Source: Halostagnicola kamekurae (lineage in GTDB: Archaea > Halobacteriota > Halobacteria > Halobacteriales > Natrialbaceae). Taken from it: DNA of 64,000 nucleotides. The stretch is taken from the NCBI RefSeq assembly GCF_900116205.1, contig NZ_FOZS01000002.1, positions 434,001 to 498,000 of the forward strand. The letters run 5' to 3'. Positions 17,619 through 26,297 of this stretch are shown piece by piece; the first letter of the stretch is position 1; every line of letters begins with the position of its first letter. The translations under genes were made by a program, and so were the position numbers. The notes beneath the pieces were generated by a model. It ran no database searches. It was not told the origin of the DNA and was given only the letters and a program-made list of their open reading frames with translations.

Positions 17619-18125
17619 CTACTCCGTCTCGTACTCTACGTCGCGGTTCGTTGGCGGGCCGTTCGTCGAGGGGTCTTTACGACCGGAATTGTCTCCCGAG
17701 CCGCGGCGCTGCTCTATGTCCTCTATCGTTTCCGTCTCGAGCAGTCGCTCGAGTTTGCGCTCGAACTGCTCGTCGGTCAATTCGCCGGCGGCGTAGCGAG
17801 ACCGAAGCGTCTCGAGGGCCTCGCGATTGTTGGACTCCGGAGTCGTCGTCGGGTCGGAGCGGCTGTCCGATTCGGTTTCCGTGTCCGTACTCGTGTCCGA
17901 CTCCTCGCCCCAGGACCCGTCTCCCCACCACTCTTCTCGGTCCGTTTCGTCGCCGAACACCAGCGCGACGATCGGAATAACGACGACGTAACCGACTAAC
18001 AGAACCGCGAGCCAGAGTCCATTATCGACTCCCAAGAACATGAGCGCGAGCCACAATCCGGTAATGAGCAGCGTCGTGATTCCCGTGATGTTCTCACGGA
18101 CTCGCGTCGCCGGATCCTCACTCAT
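17619..18125 (-). CDS. SHOCT-domain membrane protein
   Basis: 168 residues. Two hydrophobic helices (about 13-32 and 36-56) are followed by a Ser/Thr/Glu/Asp-rich linker and a SHOCT motif: EALETLRSRYAAGELTDEQF with ERKLERLLETE. SHOCT is a short helical hairpin often found at the ends of membrane proteins and thought to mediate oligomerisation. This arrangement (two helices, linker, SHOCT) is very common in haloarchaea with no assigned role. ATG at 18125 is preferred over a GTG three codons upstream. Confidence 0.78.
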   Translation of the reverse strand: MSEDPATRVRENITGITTLLITGLWLALMFLGVDNGLWLAVLLVGYVVVIPIVALVFGDETDREEWWGDGSWGEESDTSTDTETESDSRSDPTTTPESNNREALETLRSRYAAGELTDEQFERKLERLLETETIEDIEQRRGSGDNSGRKDPSTNGPPTNRDVEYETE

Positions 18126-18200
18126 AGATGACACCTCATGGGCGACGATGAAAGATGTTTCTACCGATTTGAGAGCGAACGGCAGGACGAGCGATCCGAG

Positions 18201-20381
18201 TTAGGCGAGCGTCTCGCCGAGTGTCTCGAGTGCGGCCTCCTCGACGGCGTCGCGTTCGCCGACGAGGTACTCGATGTGGCCGTCGCGGCCGCCGACGGCC
18301 GAGACGCCGGCGTCGGGAACGCGCTCTGCGATTCCGGCCGCGAGATCGCGAACGTCGAGTTCTTCGGTCGCGCGGACGTGCAGTTCGGCGTCGCCGACGC
18401 CGAGCGTGACGAACGGCGGCTCGGTTCGCGTTCGTTCACGACGGTGGAGCGCGTCGAGCAGGAGGGTCGTCGTCGGGAAGTTATACCGGTGCGTGAACGA
18501 GCCGGTGTCGAGCACCGACACCGTCACGCCGTTGACGCCGCGGGCGGCGCAGTTCTCCGAGGCGGCCTCGAGTTCGGTCTCGAGTTTGTCGCGGAACTGC
18601 TCGGAGACGTGGGCCGCGAGATCGCCGTCGTCGTCGAACAGCAGGTCGGTGACGAGTTCGCGTTTGTCCTTGTAGGACTGGTAGAACGCCTCGAGCGCGA
18701 CGGCTTCGCGGCGTTCGGTGAGAGTCTCCTCGTCGTAACCCGCGTCGGTCGCGAGCTCGAGGTAGGACTCGGGAACGTCCTCCCAGTAGCTCACCGCCGG
18801 GAGGTGCTCTAGGTCGCCGCGAACGTCGTCGTTGACGGCGGCGGCGACGTTCGCCCCCAGCGCCGTCGACGTGAGATCGGAGACGTCGGCTCCGGCGAGC
18901 GATGGCGTCACCGAAAGCGAGACGGCGTCGGTTATCTCCTCGTCGGCGCGCGCATCGTCGATGACGATCGACTCGGTGTCGTACAGCGAGAGCAGATCGT
19001 AGCCGTCCGCGGACTCGGCGGTCGCGCCAGCGTCGACGAGGATCACGAGCGGCAGTTGCTCGCCGTGGCGCTCGCGGGCCTCGAGCATCGAGGTGACGTC
19101 GTCGGTCGCGGCGTCCATGTCGTAGACGCGACCCTCGAGCGGCCGTCGCTCGAAGTAGTGATAGACGGCGTCGTCGCGGGTGTGTTTCTCACGGATTAGC
19201 GGCAGGACGGCCCGTTCGATGGCCGCGCCGGCGATGTAGCCGTCCGCGGTCGCCTGGTGGCGAACGACGATCGGACGCGACTCCATCACCGCGCGGCGGA
19301 TCTGCGTCGCGGCGTCGAACAGTTCATCCTCGACGGCCGACACCGCGTCGTGGTCGTCGATGAGTTCGAGGACCGACGGACGCGCTTCCTGTTCGATCGC
19401 CTCCTCGAGTCGCTCGAGGACGGTCGCGCGCTCGTCGTCGGTCAGGACCTCGAGCGCTTCCGTCTCGACCTGTAGGTCGCCGTGGTGGCGCTCGACCTCG
19501 CCCTCGAGTGCGACGACGTCGTCGATCTCCACGTCGGGGTAGGCCCGCACGCCAGCCTCTTCGAAGGCGGCACACTCGACGGTGGCACTCTCGTCGCTGA
19601 GTTCGAAGACGGTCGGACCGGACGTCTGTCGGATGCCGGTGATCTCGCCCTCGAGGCGAACGATACTCCCGACCTGGGAGTCGATGTCGTCGATCGTCGT
19701 TCGGTTCAGCGACGGTTCGGTTCCGAACTCGAAGTCGGAGTCCTCGCCGGCTTCGGCCTCCGACGTCGCGCCAGCTTGCTCGGCTGTCCCGGCGGCTTCG
19801 GCCGTCTCCGGCGAGTCGGTCGTTTCGGTCGAACTGGTCGTCTCCGTCGAACTCGAGGTCGTCCCAGTCGAGTCGGTCGCGGTCGACCCGCTGCCGTTGG
19901 CGGCGACGTCGGAACTCGAGTCGGCTGTCGACGCCGCGGGCTCGGATCGATCGTCTGAACCGGCCGTTCCGTCGGTGGATTCGTCCGAATCGCCCTCGAA
20001 CTCATCCGGGTGACGCTCGTCGTCAGCGGTTTCGATCAGCTTGCCGCGGAAGTCTCGGTCGTCCTGTCTGATCGACCAGCCGAGGTCGATGTTTCCGTTG
20101 TCTCGGACGTCGAGAACCTGGACGTAGACGCTGTCTCCCGGTTCCCAGTCGAGACTCTCGAGTCGCTGGTCCAGTTCGCTTCTGTGCAACAGTCCGGTGA
20201 CGTGGTCGCCGACGTCGACGAAGACGCCGAAGTCGGCGTAGCCGTCGACGGTACCCCGGTAAAACCGACCGGGCGAGAGCTGTGAGGCGGCGGTGCCTTC
20301 GAACTCGAAGGCGACATCCTCCTCGTGGACCTCACAGACCAAGCCGTCGACGGGCTTGCCGCAGATGATACAGTTACCCAT
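18201..20381 (-). CDS. Archaeal RecJ-like DHH-fold protein with zinc finger, S1 and OB domains (COG1107 type), degenerate active site
   Basis: 726 residues. The N-terminus MGNCIICGKPVDGLVCEVH is a C4/CCCH zinc site. An S1 RNA-binding domain follows (about 35-110), then a Ser/Thr/Glu-rich linker (about 125-215), an OB-fold (RLEGEITGIRQTSGPTVFEL, about 235-315), and a DHH/DHHA1-like region (about 345-726). In active family members motif I is H-x-D-x-D-G and motif III is D-H-H. Here they read RHQATADGY and VIDDARAD, so metal ligands appear to be missing; the VILVDAG strand keeps one Asp. It may therefore bind nucleic acid without cutting it. It is transcribed alone, from a start at 20381. Confidence 0.82.
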   Translation of the reverse strand: MGNCIICGKPVDGLVCEVHEEDVAFEFEGTAASQLSPGRFYRGTVDGYADFGVFVDVGDHVTGLLHRSELDQRLESLDWEPGDSVYVQVLDVRDNGNIDLGWSIRQDDRDFRGKLIETADDERHPDEFEGDSDESTDGTAGSDDRSEPAASTADSSSDVAANGSGSTATDSTGTTSSSTETTSSTETTDSPETAEAAGTAEQAGATSEAEAGEDSDFEFGTEPSLNRTTIDDIDSQVGSIVRLEGEITGIRQTSGPTVFELSDESATVECAAFEEAGVRAYPDVEIDDVVALEGEVERHHGDLQVETEALEVLTDDERATVLERLEEAIEQEARPSVLELIDDHDAVSAVEDELFDAATQIRRAVMESRPIVVRHQATADGYIAGAAIERAVLPLIREKHTRDDAVYHYFERRPLEGRVYDMDAATDDVTSMLEARERHGEQLPLVILVDAGATAESADGYDLLSLYDTESIVIDDARADEEITDAVSLSVTPSLAGADVSDLTSTALGANVAAAVNDDVRGDLEHLPAVSYWEDVPESYLELATDAGYDEETLTERREAVALEAFYQSYKDKRELVTDLLFDDDGDLAAHVSEQFRDKLETELEAASENCAARGVNGVTVSVLDTGSFTHRYNFPTTTLLLDALHRRERTRTEPPFVTLGVGDAELHVRATEELDVRDLAAGIAERVPDAGVSAVGGRDGHIEYLVGERDAVEEAALETLGETLA

Positions 20382-20577
20382 CTACTCGCACCAAGCAGGT
20401 TCGGACTAAAACTGTTGTCGAAATGCGTCCGTGACGGTCACCGCCAGCGGTCGCGATATCGATCTTCCGAATACCGCCGTTTCCCGGACTTTCGAGCTAC
20501 TGTTCGGGACTTACGTCGAACCAGAAGCGGCTCGGTCTTGTCCAGTTCGAACTCCGTTCGTTTACTCGAGATCGGAC

Positions 20578-20841
20578 TCACTCGAAAACCGTCGAGTTCT
20601 CCTCGAGTTCCTCGATGTCGCTCGTGAGGCTCCGAACCTGTTCGGGAAAGAGCGAGACCTGCACTTCGTTGCCGTCGTCGTCCTCGAGGACGAGTTTGAC
20701 CCGCTTGTCGCCGAACTCGCGCGCCTCGGCGGATTCGACTTCGAAGAGTTTGACCGTCGCGGATTTGTTCGACGCGCCGACGTTCTCGATCGATCCCTCG
20801 TTCAACTCTATCATGAACTCCTCGAGGTTCAGCGTGAGCAT
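20578..20841 (-). CDS. Small conserved-looking haloarchaeal protein, function unknown
   Basis: 87 residues starting MLTLNLEEFMIELNEG. The sequence alternates short charged strands (ATVKLFEVESAEAREFGDKR, VKLVLEDDDGNEVQVSLFP) and ends in a helix, EQVRSLTSDIEELEENSTVFE. It looks like a small beta-barrel or PH-like fold, but no family is recognised. The ATG at 20841 is chosen because the upstream in-frame extension (MPRRFLPRARSAT) is basic, out of character with the rest. It diverges from the MBL hydrolase gene, and 196 bases without other coding signal separate it from the upstream RecJ-like gene. Confidence 0.65.
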   Translation of the reverse strand: MLTLNLEEFMIELNEGSIENVGASNKSATVKLFEVESAEAREFGDKRVKLVLEDDDGNEVQVSLFPEQVRSLTSDIEELEENSTVFE

Positions 20842-20999
20842 GGTCGCGCTACGAGCGCGGGGTAAAAAACGCCTCGGCATCGCACCCGCGGATCGAGGGA
20901 GGCTGTACCAACCGGCCGATCGCTCTGGCGTGTGGCTGAGCCGGCGTTCGGGCGCTGTCCTCCGGTTTTAAGTTCTCCTCAGACGATAGCCCGAACGCT

Positions 21000-21728
21000 A
21001 TGCAAGTCACCTGGCACGGCCATTCGACGTGGCACGTCACCGTTGGAGAGACGGACCTGCTGATCGATCCGTTCTTCGACAACCCGAAGACCGACCTCGA
21101 GCCCGCGGATCTCGAGACGCCGGATTACGTGCTGTTGACGCACGGACACGCGGACCACATCGCGGATGCGGGCGCGTTCTCGGACGCGACGCTCGTCGCG
21201 ACGCCGGAACTCGTGTCCTACGCCGAAGACGAGTTCGGCTTCGAGGACGCCGTCGGCGGGATGGGGATGAACATCGGCGGCACCGTCGAGTGCGGCGACG
21301 CCTACGTGACGATGCACCGGGCGGACCACACCAACGGCGTGATGACCGACTACGAGTACGACGTGGGGATGCCCGGTGGCTTCGTGATCTCCGATACGAA
21401 GCCGACGCAGGTCAGCGACGAGGAGTCGACGACCTTCTACGCCGCGGGCGACACCGGGCTCATGACCGAGATGCGCGAGGTGATCGGCCCGTATCTCGAG
21501 CCCGACGCCGCGGCGCTCCCGATCGGCGATCACTTCACGATGGGGCCGATGCAGGCCGCGATCGCCGTCGACTGGCTCGACGTCGATCACGCCTTCCCGC
21601 AGCACTACGATACGTTCCCGCCCATCGAACGGGACCCCGAGGACTTCGCCGGCGAGGTCGCCGCGACCGGAAGCGACGCCGAGGTCCACGCGCTCGAGGC
21701 CGACGAGCCGTTCGAGCTGAATCCGTAG
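21000..21728 (+). CDS. MBL-fold metal-dependent hydrolase (UPF0173 type)
   Basis: 242 residues. It begins [20 protein letters not shown] and has [14 protein letters not shown], the zinc-binding [12 protein letters not shown] (HxHxDH), [21 protein letters not shown] and [11 protein letters not shown]. This compact arrangement without extra domains fits the UPF0173 metal-dependent hydrolases, whose substrates are unknown. The last 27 bases, including the stop codon, are duplicated immediately downstream (21707-21757). Confidence 0.88.
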   Translation: MQVTWHGHSTWHVTVGETDLLIDPFFDNPKTDLEPADLETPDYVLLTHGHADHIADAGAFSDATLVATPELVSYAEDEFGFEDAVGGMGMNIGGTVECGDAYVTMHRADHTNGVMTDYEYDVGMPGGFVISDTKPTQVSDEESTTFYAAGDTGLMTEMREVIGPYLEPDAAALPIGDHFTMGPMQAAIAVDWLDVDHAFPQHYDTFPPIERDPEDFAGEVAATGSDAEVHALEADEPFELNP

Positions 21729-21757
21729 CGCGGGCCGTTCGGGTTGAATCCGTAGCG
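21707..21757 (+). repeat. 27-base tandem duplication across a stop codon
   Basis: GCCGTTCGAGCTGAATCC and following GTAGCG (21707-21730) recur at 21734-21757 with two mismatches; the period is 27. The first copy contains the stop codon of the MBL gene, so the second copy is untranslated. Confidence 0.85.
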
Positions 21758-21872
21758 CCCATCGATTCCACGCGAGCGCCGGTGTAGACGCGTCGAGTTC
21801 TGTACCGGCGTCGAACGTGTTCGATGGGCGAGAATAACGTTTACACGCTCGGCTGTTGTTCGTCCCAGTGCA

Positions 21873-22268
21873 ATGACAAAGGAAGTCACCACGACGTCCG
21901 AGGAAGGCTTCAGCGCGACGAACGACATTCGCGACTTCGAGACGACCATCGACTCGACCGGCGAGGACGCCCCGGACACGCTCGAGAGCCTGTTGGCCGC
22001 CTACGGCTCGTGTTACGTACCCGCGCTCCGCGTCGCGGGACAGCAACGCGGCGTCGACGACATGGGCCGGATCGAGATCGAGACCAGCGGCGAGTTGAAC
22101 GACGACGACAAACTCGAGTCGATTCGGTTCGACATCCGGGCGGAAGCCGAGGTCGACGACGACACCGCCGAGGACGTCCTCGATCGGGCGGATCAACTCT
22201 GTAAGGTCCACGACGCGCTCAAGGGCGATCTCCACGCGGATCGATCGCTCGAGGGCGACGCGTTCTAG
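21873..22268 (+). CDS. OsmC family protein
   Basis: 131 residues. OsmC/Ohr-type proteins reduce organic peroxides through two cysteines. The first is in LLAAYGSCYVPALRVAG and the second in DRADQLCKVHDALKG, both at family-typical spots. The strand-rich start EEGFSATNDIRDFETTIDS and the middle VDDMGRIEIETSGELN fit the fold. The specific substrate is unknown; it may be a general thiol peroxidase under oxidative stress. Transcription is probably from the AT-rich stretch around 21830-21845 (AATAACGTTTACAC). Confidence 0.85.
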   Translation: MTKEVTTTSEEGFSATNDIRDFETTIDSTGEDAPDTLESLLAAYGSCYVPALRVAGQQRGVDDMGRIEIETSGELNDDDKLESIRFDIRAEAEVDDDTAEDVLDRADQLCKVHDALKGDLHADRSLEGDAF

Positions 22269-22340
22269 GCGGGTTCGACGTCGTTTCGCTCGGTCTCTCG
22301 CGGCCCGAACGACCATGCGCGTCCGGTCCGTGGATCCGAT

Positions 22341-23312
22341 ATGATCGATCGGAAGCGGCTGTTGCTCGTCGTCGCCGTTGCGGCGATGCTCGTCCTCGCG
22401 GGGTGTGTTAGCACGCCGGGAGCGAGTGACAGCGCCTCGGGAGTAGGTGACGGCACCTCGCCGTCCCCATCGACCGTCGACGGCGAACTCGAACTCCACC
22501 ACATAGACGTCGGGCAGGCCGACGCCACGCTCTTGGTGACGCCCGAAAACGAGACGATCCTGATCGATACCGGCGACTGGCGATCGAACGGTTCGGAGGT
22601 CATCGACTACCTCGAGTCCCGGAATGTCGACCGGATCGACCATCTGGTTGCGACCCACGCCCACGCCGATCACGTCGGCGGGCACGCCGCGGTCATCGAG
22701 CACTTCGAGGAGCACGGCGACGGCGTCGGCGCGGCCTACGATTCGGGCGTCGCACACACGAGCCAAACCTACGAGAACTACCTCGACGCGGTCGAGGGGT
22801 ACGACGTCCAGTTGTACAATGTCACCGCCGGCGACCGACTCCCGCTCGAGGACGAGCAGGTGAACGCCACGGTGTTGAACCCGCCCGCGGGCGAATCGGA
22901 GACCGACCTCCACGATAACAGCGTCGTCCTGTCGATCGAGTTCGGCGCGTTTTCGTACCTCACCACCGGCGACGCGGAGGCGGGGACCGAGCAACGACTG
23001 GTCGAAGAGTGGAGTGACCGCCTCGAGAGCGACGTCTATCAGGCCGGCCACCACGGGTCGTCCACCTCCTCGACCGATCCGAAACTCGACGCGTCGACGC
23101 CCGAAATCGCCGTGATCTCGAGCGCGCAGGCGTCCCAGTACGACCACCCGAGCGCGGAGGTGCTCGAGTCCTTCGACGATCGCGGGATCGAAACCTACTG
23201 GACCGCGGTCCACGGCGACGTCGTCGTGACGGCCGACGGCGACTCGAGTTCCGTCGCCACCGAACACGAGGCCCCGACCGATCCCGAGGAACTGATCGAA
23301 CTGAAAGAATGA
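22341..23312 (+). CDS. Extracellular MBL-fold lipoprotein (ComEC C-terminal domain-like)
   Basis: 323 residues. A Sec signal with lipobox (AAMLVLAGC) is followed by a Ser/Gly linker, so the enzyme is anchored on the outer face of the membrane. The catalytic part reads ELHHIDVGQADATLLVTP, ILIDTGDW, VATHAHADHVGGHAAVIEHF, DLHDNSVVLSIEFG, YLTTGDAEAGTE and QAGHHGSSTSS. This is the pattern of the ComEC/Rec2-type MBL domain, thought to act as a nuclease or phosphodiesterase on DNA at the cell surface. The following DUF3006 gene is a frequent companion, so the two may work together in using extracellular DNA. Confidence 0.87.
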   Translation: MIDRKRLLLVVAVAAMLVLAGCVSTPGASDSASGVGDGTSPSPSTVDGELELHHIDVGQADATLLVTPENETILIDTGDWRSNGSEVIDYLESRNVDRIDHLVATHAHADHVGGHAAVIEHFEEHGDGVGAAYDSGVAHTSQTYENYLDAVEGYDVQLYNVTAGDRLPLEDEQVNATVLNPPAGESETDLHDNSVVLSIEFGAFSYLTTGDAEAGTEQRLVEEWSDRLESDVYQAGHHGSSTSSTDPKLDASTPEIAVISSAQASQYDHPSAEVLESFDDRGIETYWTAVHGDVVVTADGDSSSVATEHEAPTDPEELIELKE

Positions 23313-23348
23313 CCGTCGATTGATATCACTGGAGGCCCGATAACCGAT

Positions 23349-23612
23349 ATGGCGACGCTCTACACGGCCGTCCTCGATCGGATCGTCGACGGCGAAACGG
23401 CGGTGTTGCTCCTCGAGGAAGACGATTCAGTGCGCGAAGAGCGGACCGTCCCGGCCGCGGACCTCCCCGAGGAAGGCAGACACGAGGGGGCCGTCTTCGA
23501 ACTCGAGGTGACCGAGGACTCGATCCTCGAGGCGACCTACCGACCCGAGACCGAACGAGAGCGGCGGGAACGCATGCAGGACCGGTTCGACGACCTCTCC
23601 GAGCGGCTGTGA
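23349..23612 (+). CDS. DUF3006 family protein
   Basis: 87 residues. LYTAVLDRIVDGETAVLLLE followed by a short barrel (RTVPAADLPEEGRHEGAVFE) matches DUF3006, a small beta-rich family often encoded beside ComEC-like MBL proteins. It ends in a basic and acidic helix, ETERERRERMQDRFDDLSERL. It begins 36 bases after the MBL lipoprotein gene and is probably in the same transcript. There is no signal peptide, so it is cytoplasmic unless carried by a partner. The biochemical role is unknown. Confidence 0.82.
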   Translation: MATLYTAVLDRIVDGETAVLLLEEDDSVREERTVPAADLPEEGRHEGAVFELEVTEDSILEATYRPETERERRERMQDRFDDLSERL

Positions 23613-23707
23613 GCGGGCGTCGACGGCGTTGAATCCGCTGGCTGATACCCCGACACCGACGAGACCGAAGGGGCAGGTTCAAACCCGCGTCTCGAGACAG
23701 TCCTGAC

Positions 23708-24208
23708 ATGATACGCTCGTTCGACGGAACGGAGCCACAGATCGCGGAATCGGCCTACGTGGACGACGCGGCGGTCGTCATCGGCGACGTCGTCATCGAA
23801 CCCGACGCCAGCGTCTGGCCGAACACGACCCTTCGCGGCGATCACGGCACCATCGTCGTCGGCGAGGGCGCGAACGTTCAGGACAACGCGGTGCTCCACG
23901 AGGACGCCGAACTCGAGCCCTACTCGACGGTCGGCCACAGCGCCATCGTCCACGACGCGACGGTCGCCGAGCGCGCGCTCGTCGGGATGAACGCGGTGGT
24001 GCTCGACGGATCGCACGTCGGCGAGCGGGCCGTCGTCGCTGCCGGCAGCGTCGTCACCGAGGGAACGGAGATCCCGCCGTCTACGCTCGTTGCCGGATCG
24101 CCGGCCGAGCCGAAAACCGAACTCGAGGGCGATCGACTCGCCGAGACGGCCGATCGGTACGTCTCGCTCTCGAAGGAACACGCCGAGCGTAGCGAGCGTC
24201 TGGAGTAG
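23708..24208 (+). CDS. Gamma-carbonic anhydrase-like hexapeptide-repeat protein (YrdA/PaaY type)
   Basis: 166 residues of left-handed beta-helix. Hexapeptide turns are visible throughout (SAYVDDAAVVIGDVVIEPDA, VWPNTTLRGDHGTIVVGEGA, VQDNAVLHEDAELEPYSTVG, HSAIVHDATV). The Zn-site histidines of the family lie in LRGDHG, VGHSAIVH and nearby. The protein could hydrate CO2 or be an inactive structural homologue. It ends in a helical cap after LVAGSPAEPKTELEGDRLAE. The last bases, including the stop codon, are tandemly duplicated (24196-24249). Confidence 0.85.
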   Translation: MIRSFDGTEPQIAESAYVDDAAVVIGDVVIEPDASVWPNTTLRGDHGTIVVGEGANVQDNAVLHEDAELEPYSTVGHSAIVHDATVAERALVGMNAVVLDGSHVGERAVVAAGSVVTEGTEIPPSTLVAGSPAEPKTELEGDRLAETADRYVSLSKEHAERSERLE

Positions 24209-24249
24209 GAGTGCCCCGGACGGCGTCTGGAGTAAGAGCGCCCCGACGT
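24196..24249 (+). repeat. 27-base tandem duplication across a stop codon
   Basis: GCGTCTGGAGTAGGAGTG and following CCCCGGACG (24196-24222) recur from 24223 as GCGTCTGGAGTAAGAGCG and following CCCCGACG. The period is again 27 bases and the stop codon TAG/TAA is inside the unit. Confidence 0.85.
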
Positions 24250-24266
24250 GTCGTCGCCGCGTGAGG

Positions 24267-25049
24267 TCAACAGATCTGCCAGCCGCCGTCGACGTGGAGC
24301 AACTCGCCCGCGACGTACGCCGCGTCGTCGCTCGCCAGGAAGAGGTAGGCTCCGGCGACGTCTTCGGGCGTTCCGGCCCGACCCAGCGGAACCGGTTTGA
24401 GCAACTCGTCGTTTGCTGCCTGCTCTCGAGCGCGCTCGCTCCAGCCCTCGGTGAACTCGGTCGCGATCTGACCCGGCGCGACGCCGTTGACTCTGATCCC
24501 CTCCTCCGCGTACTCGAGGGCGCTGCCGCGGGTGATCATCCGGACCGAGCCCTTGGTCGAGTCGTACTGGACCTGCCCGAACTGGGCGAGGTTCGAACTG
24601 ATCGACGCGGTGTTGATGATCGCGCCGGGGTCGTCCCGCTCGATCATGTCCTCGGCGGCGACCTGCGTGCCGAAAAACGCGCCCCTCGAGTTGACCGCGT
24701 GGATGCGGTCGAACTCCTCGGGGGTCACCTCGGCCATCGGCTTCGGGATCTGGAGGCCCGCGTTGTTGATCATCACGTCGACGCCGCCGCGCTCTCGGGC
24801 CGCGTCGACGAGCGCCTCGAGGTCCCCGCGGTCGGTGACGTCGGTCTCGACGTAGACGCCGTCCCCGGGGCCGTCCTCGAGCAACTCGTCCGTCGGAACG
24901 TCGGCGTCTTTGGGCTCTCGCTCGAGGTCGCCGTTTATCACCGTCGCGCCGCACTCGCCGAACCGACGCGCGATCTCGCGGCCGATTCCCGAACTGGCGC
25001 CCGTGATGACGACCGTCGTCTGCTCGTAGTCGTAGCGTGGACTGGCCAT
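24267..25049 (-). CDS. Short-chain dehydrogenase/reductase (glucose 1-dehydrogenase-like)
   Basis: 260 residues, classical SDR. Cofactor site TVVITGASSGIGREIARRFG, NAG motif in INNAGLQIPKPMAEVTPEEF, catalytic Ser in INTASISSNLAQFGQ and the Tyr-x-x-x-Lys in VQYDSTKGSVRM. GIRVNGVAPGQIATEF and AYVAGELLHVDGGW are typical C-terminal motifs. The substrate is unknown; sugar or 3-oxoacyl reductases share this pattern. ATG at 25049 is chosen because a TATA-like TTTATAC lies at leaderless distance on the minus strand (about 25074-25080). It is convergent with the carbonic-anhydrase-like gene. Confidence 0.9.
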   Translation of the reverse strand: MASPRYDYEQTTVVITGASSGIGREIARRFGECGATVINGDLEREPKDADVPTDELLEDGPGDGVYVETDVTDRGDLEALVDAARERGGVDVMINNAGLQIPKPMAEVTPEEFDRIHAVNSRGAFFGTQVAAEDMIERDDPGAIINTASISSNLAQFGQVQYDSTKGSVRMITRGSALEYAEEGIRVNGVAPGQIATEFTEGWSERAREQAANDELLKPVPLGRAGTPEDVAGAYLFLASDDAAYVAGELLHVDGGWQIC

Positions 25050-25256
25050 ACTAGATAGTGACACACAGAGTGTATAAATCACGGTGTGGAATCTCAACCT
25101 GGTACTGAGCGGTCGATCCGAGGGGAGGATCGACCAGATCCGCGGGGCGATCGCCGTCGATTCCGGCAGGGCGGCGTCGAAAACGGCGGACGGTAGACAG
25201 GTCCGTGCTCCTTTCGTCAAGTTGATAGCGCGAGAGTCCGTCACGTCGACGTGACT

Positions 25257-26297
25257 ATGTCGTCTCTCCCCGCGACGGGTTCGCTATCGGCCGGCGCGCT
25301 CGACCCGAGCGGGTCGCTCGCCGCCGGGACCCCGGCTGCGATCACGTCGCCGATCACGGAACTCGCCCAGACGACGGTCGTCGGATCGTTCACCGTCGTC
25401 AATCTCCTCGCGTGGGTCTCGATCGGTATCTTCGTGCTCGCGTTCGCCCTCGAGTGGCTCGGAGAGATCGATCCGGCCCGGTACGTCGCCGCTGGCGCGT
25501 GGGTGCTATTCGGGCTGTTCTGGCTGTTGATGGCACCGCACTACTACGCGGACGTCCAGAGTCCGTTACAGACGCTGCTCTCGCTCGCCGCCCTCCCGCT
25601 GTGTACCTACGCCGCGTACCTGCTCGTCAACGGTCGAGCGTCGTTGCTCGTGCTCTCGAAGGCGGTCGCGATCATGGGGATCATCTACCTCCCCGCGGAG
25701 ACGATCCCGTTCGTGCGCCGGTGGTTGATCGAGACGACCGCCGCACAGACTCACTACGGGATGGAACTGCTCGGACACAGTCCGGGACTCATCGAGGGGA
25801 GCGCCGGCTACGAGAGCAAGTTCGGTTTCGACCCCGACGAAACCGTCACCGGGCGGACGACCTACATCATCATGGCCTGTACCGGGATCGGGAGCATGGC
25901 GATCTTCGGCGGGCTCATCGGGGCCGTGAAAGCGCCACTCAAACGGAAGGTCGCGGCCTTCGCCGTCGCGATCGGCGTCATCTGGTTCCTCAACCTGATC
26001 CGCAACGTCTTCATCGGCCTCGCCTCGCCGTGGGGCTGGTTCCAGCACGACCCCATCGTCCACGTCATGACGACGTATCTAGGTACCCAACCGGATCGCG
26101 TCTCGTACCTCGTCGCGCACAACTACATCTCCCAACTGGGCTCTGTCATCGCCCTCCTGGGGATCGCCTACCTTCTCATGAAGATTCTCCCCGAGATCCT
26201 CGAGCCGCTCGAGGAGGTCCTGTTTATCATCTCGGGAACCGAGTACGACCTCGAGGAGGCCATCGATGCGGAGAAGCCAGCAGATGCCGACGACTGA
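25257..26297 (+). CDS. artA: Archaeosortase A
   Basis: 346 residues with about eight membrane helices. It contains the archaeosortase/exosortase active site: the nucleophilic Cys208 in YIIMACTGIGS, Arg249 in LNLIRNVFIG, and a downstream His in LVAHNYISQLGS. In Haloferax, ArtA cleaves PGF-CTERM proteins, including the S-layer glycoprotein, and attaches the new C-terminus to a lipid at the outer membrane face. No PGF-CTERM substrate is encoded in this window. The approximately 45-residue N-terminal extension is Ser/Ala/Thr-rich. The ATG at 25257 is two codons inside a GTG start at 25251. The gene overlaps the following phosphoesterase gene. Confidence 0.93.
   Translation: MSSLPATGSLSAGALDPSGSLAAGTPAAITSPITELAQTTVVGSFTVVNLLAWVSIGIFVLAFALEWLGEIDPARYVAAGAWVLFGLFWLLMAPHYYADVQSPLQTLLSLAALPLCTYAAYLLVNGRASLLVLSKAVAIMGIIYLPAETIPFVRRWLIETTAAQTHYGMELLGHSPGLIEGSAGYESKFGFDPDETVTGRTTYIIMACTGIGSMAIFGGLIGAVKAPLKRKVAAFAVAIGVIWFLNLIRNVFIGLASPWGWFQHDPIVHVMTTYLGTQPDRVSYLVAHNYISQLGSVIALLGIAYLLMKILPEILEPLEEVLFIISGTEYDLEEAIDAEKPADADD

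Noticed and set aside
23660-23710. tRNA-like T-loop GGTTCAAACCC upstream of the carbonic-anhydrase-like gene
   Set aside because: The flanking bases cannot form the T stem or any acceptor stem; it is chance sequence in a promoter region.
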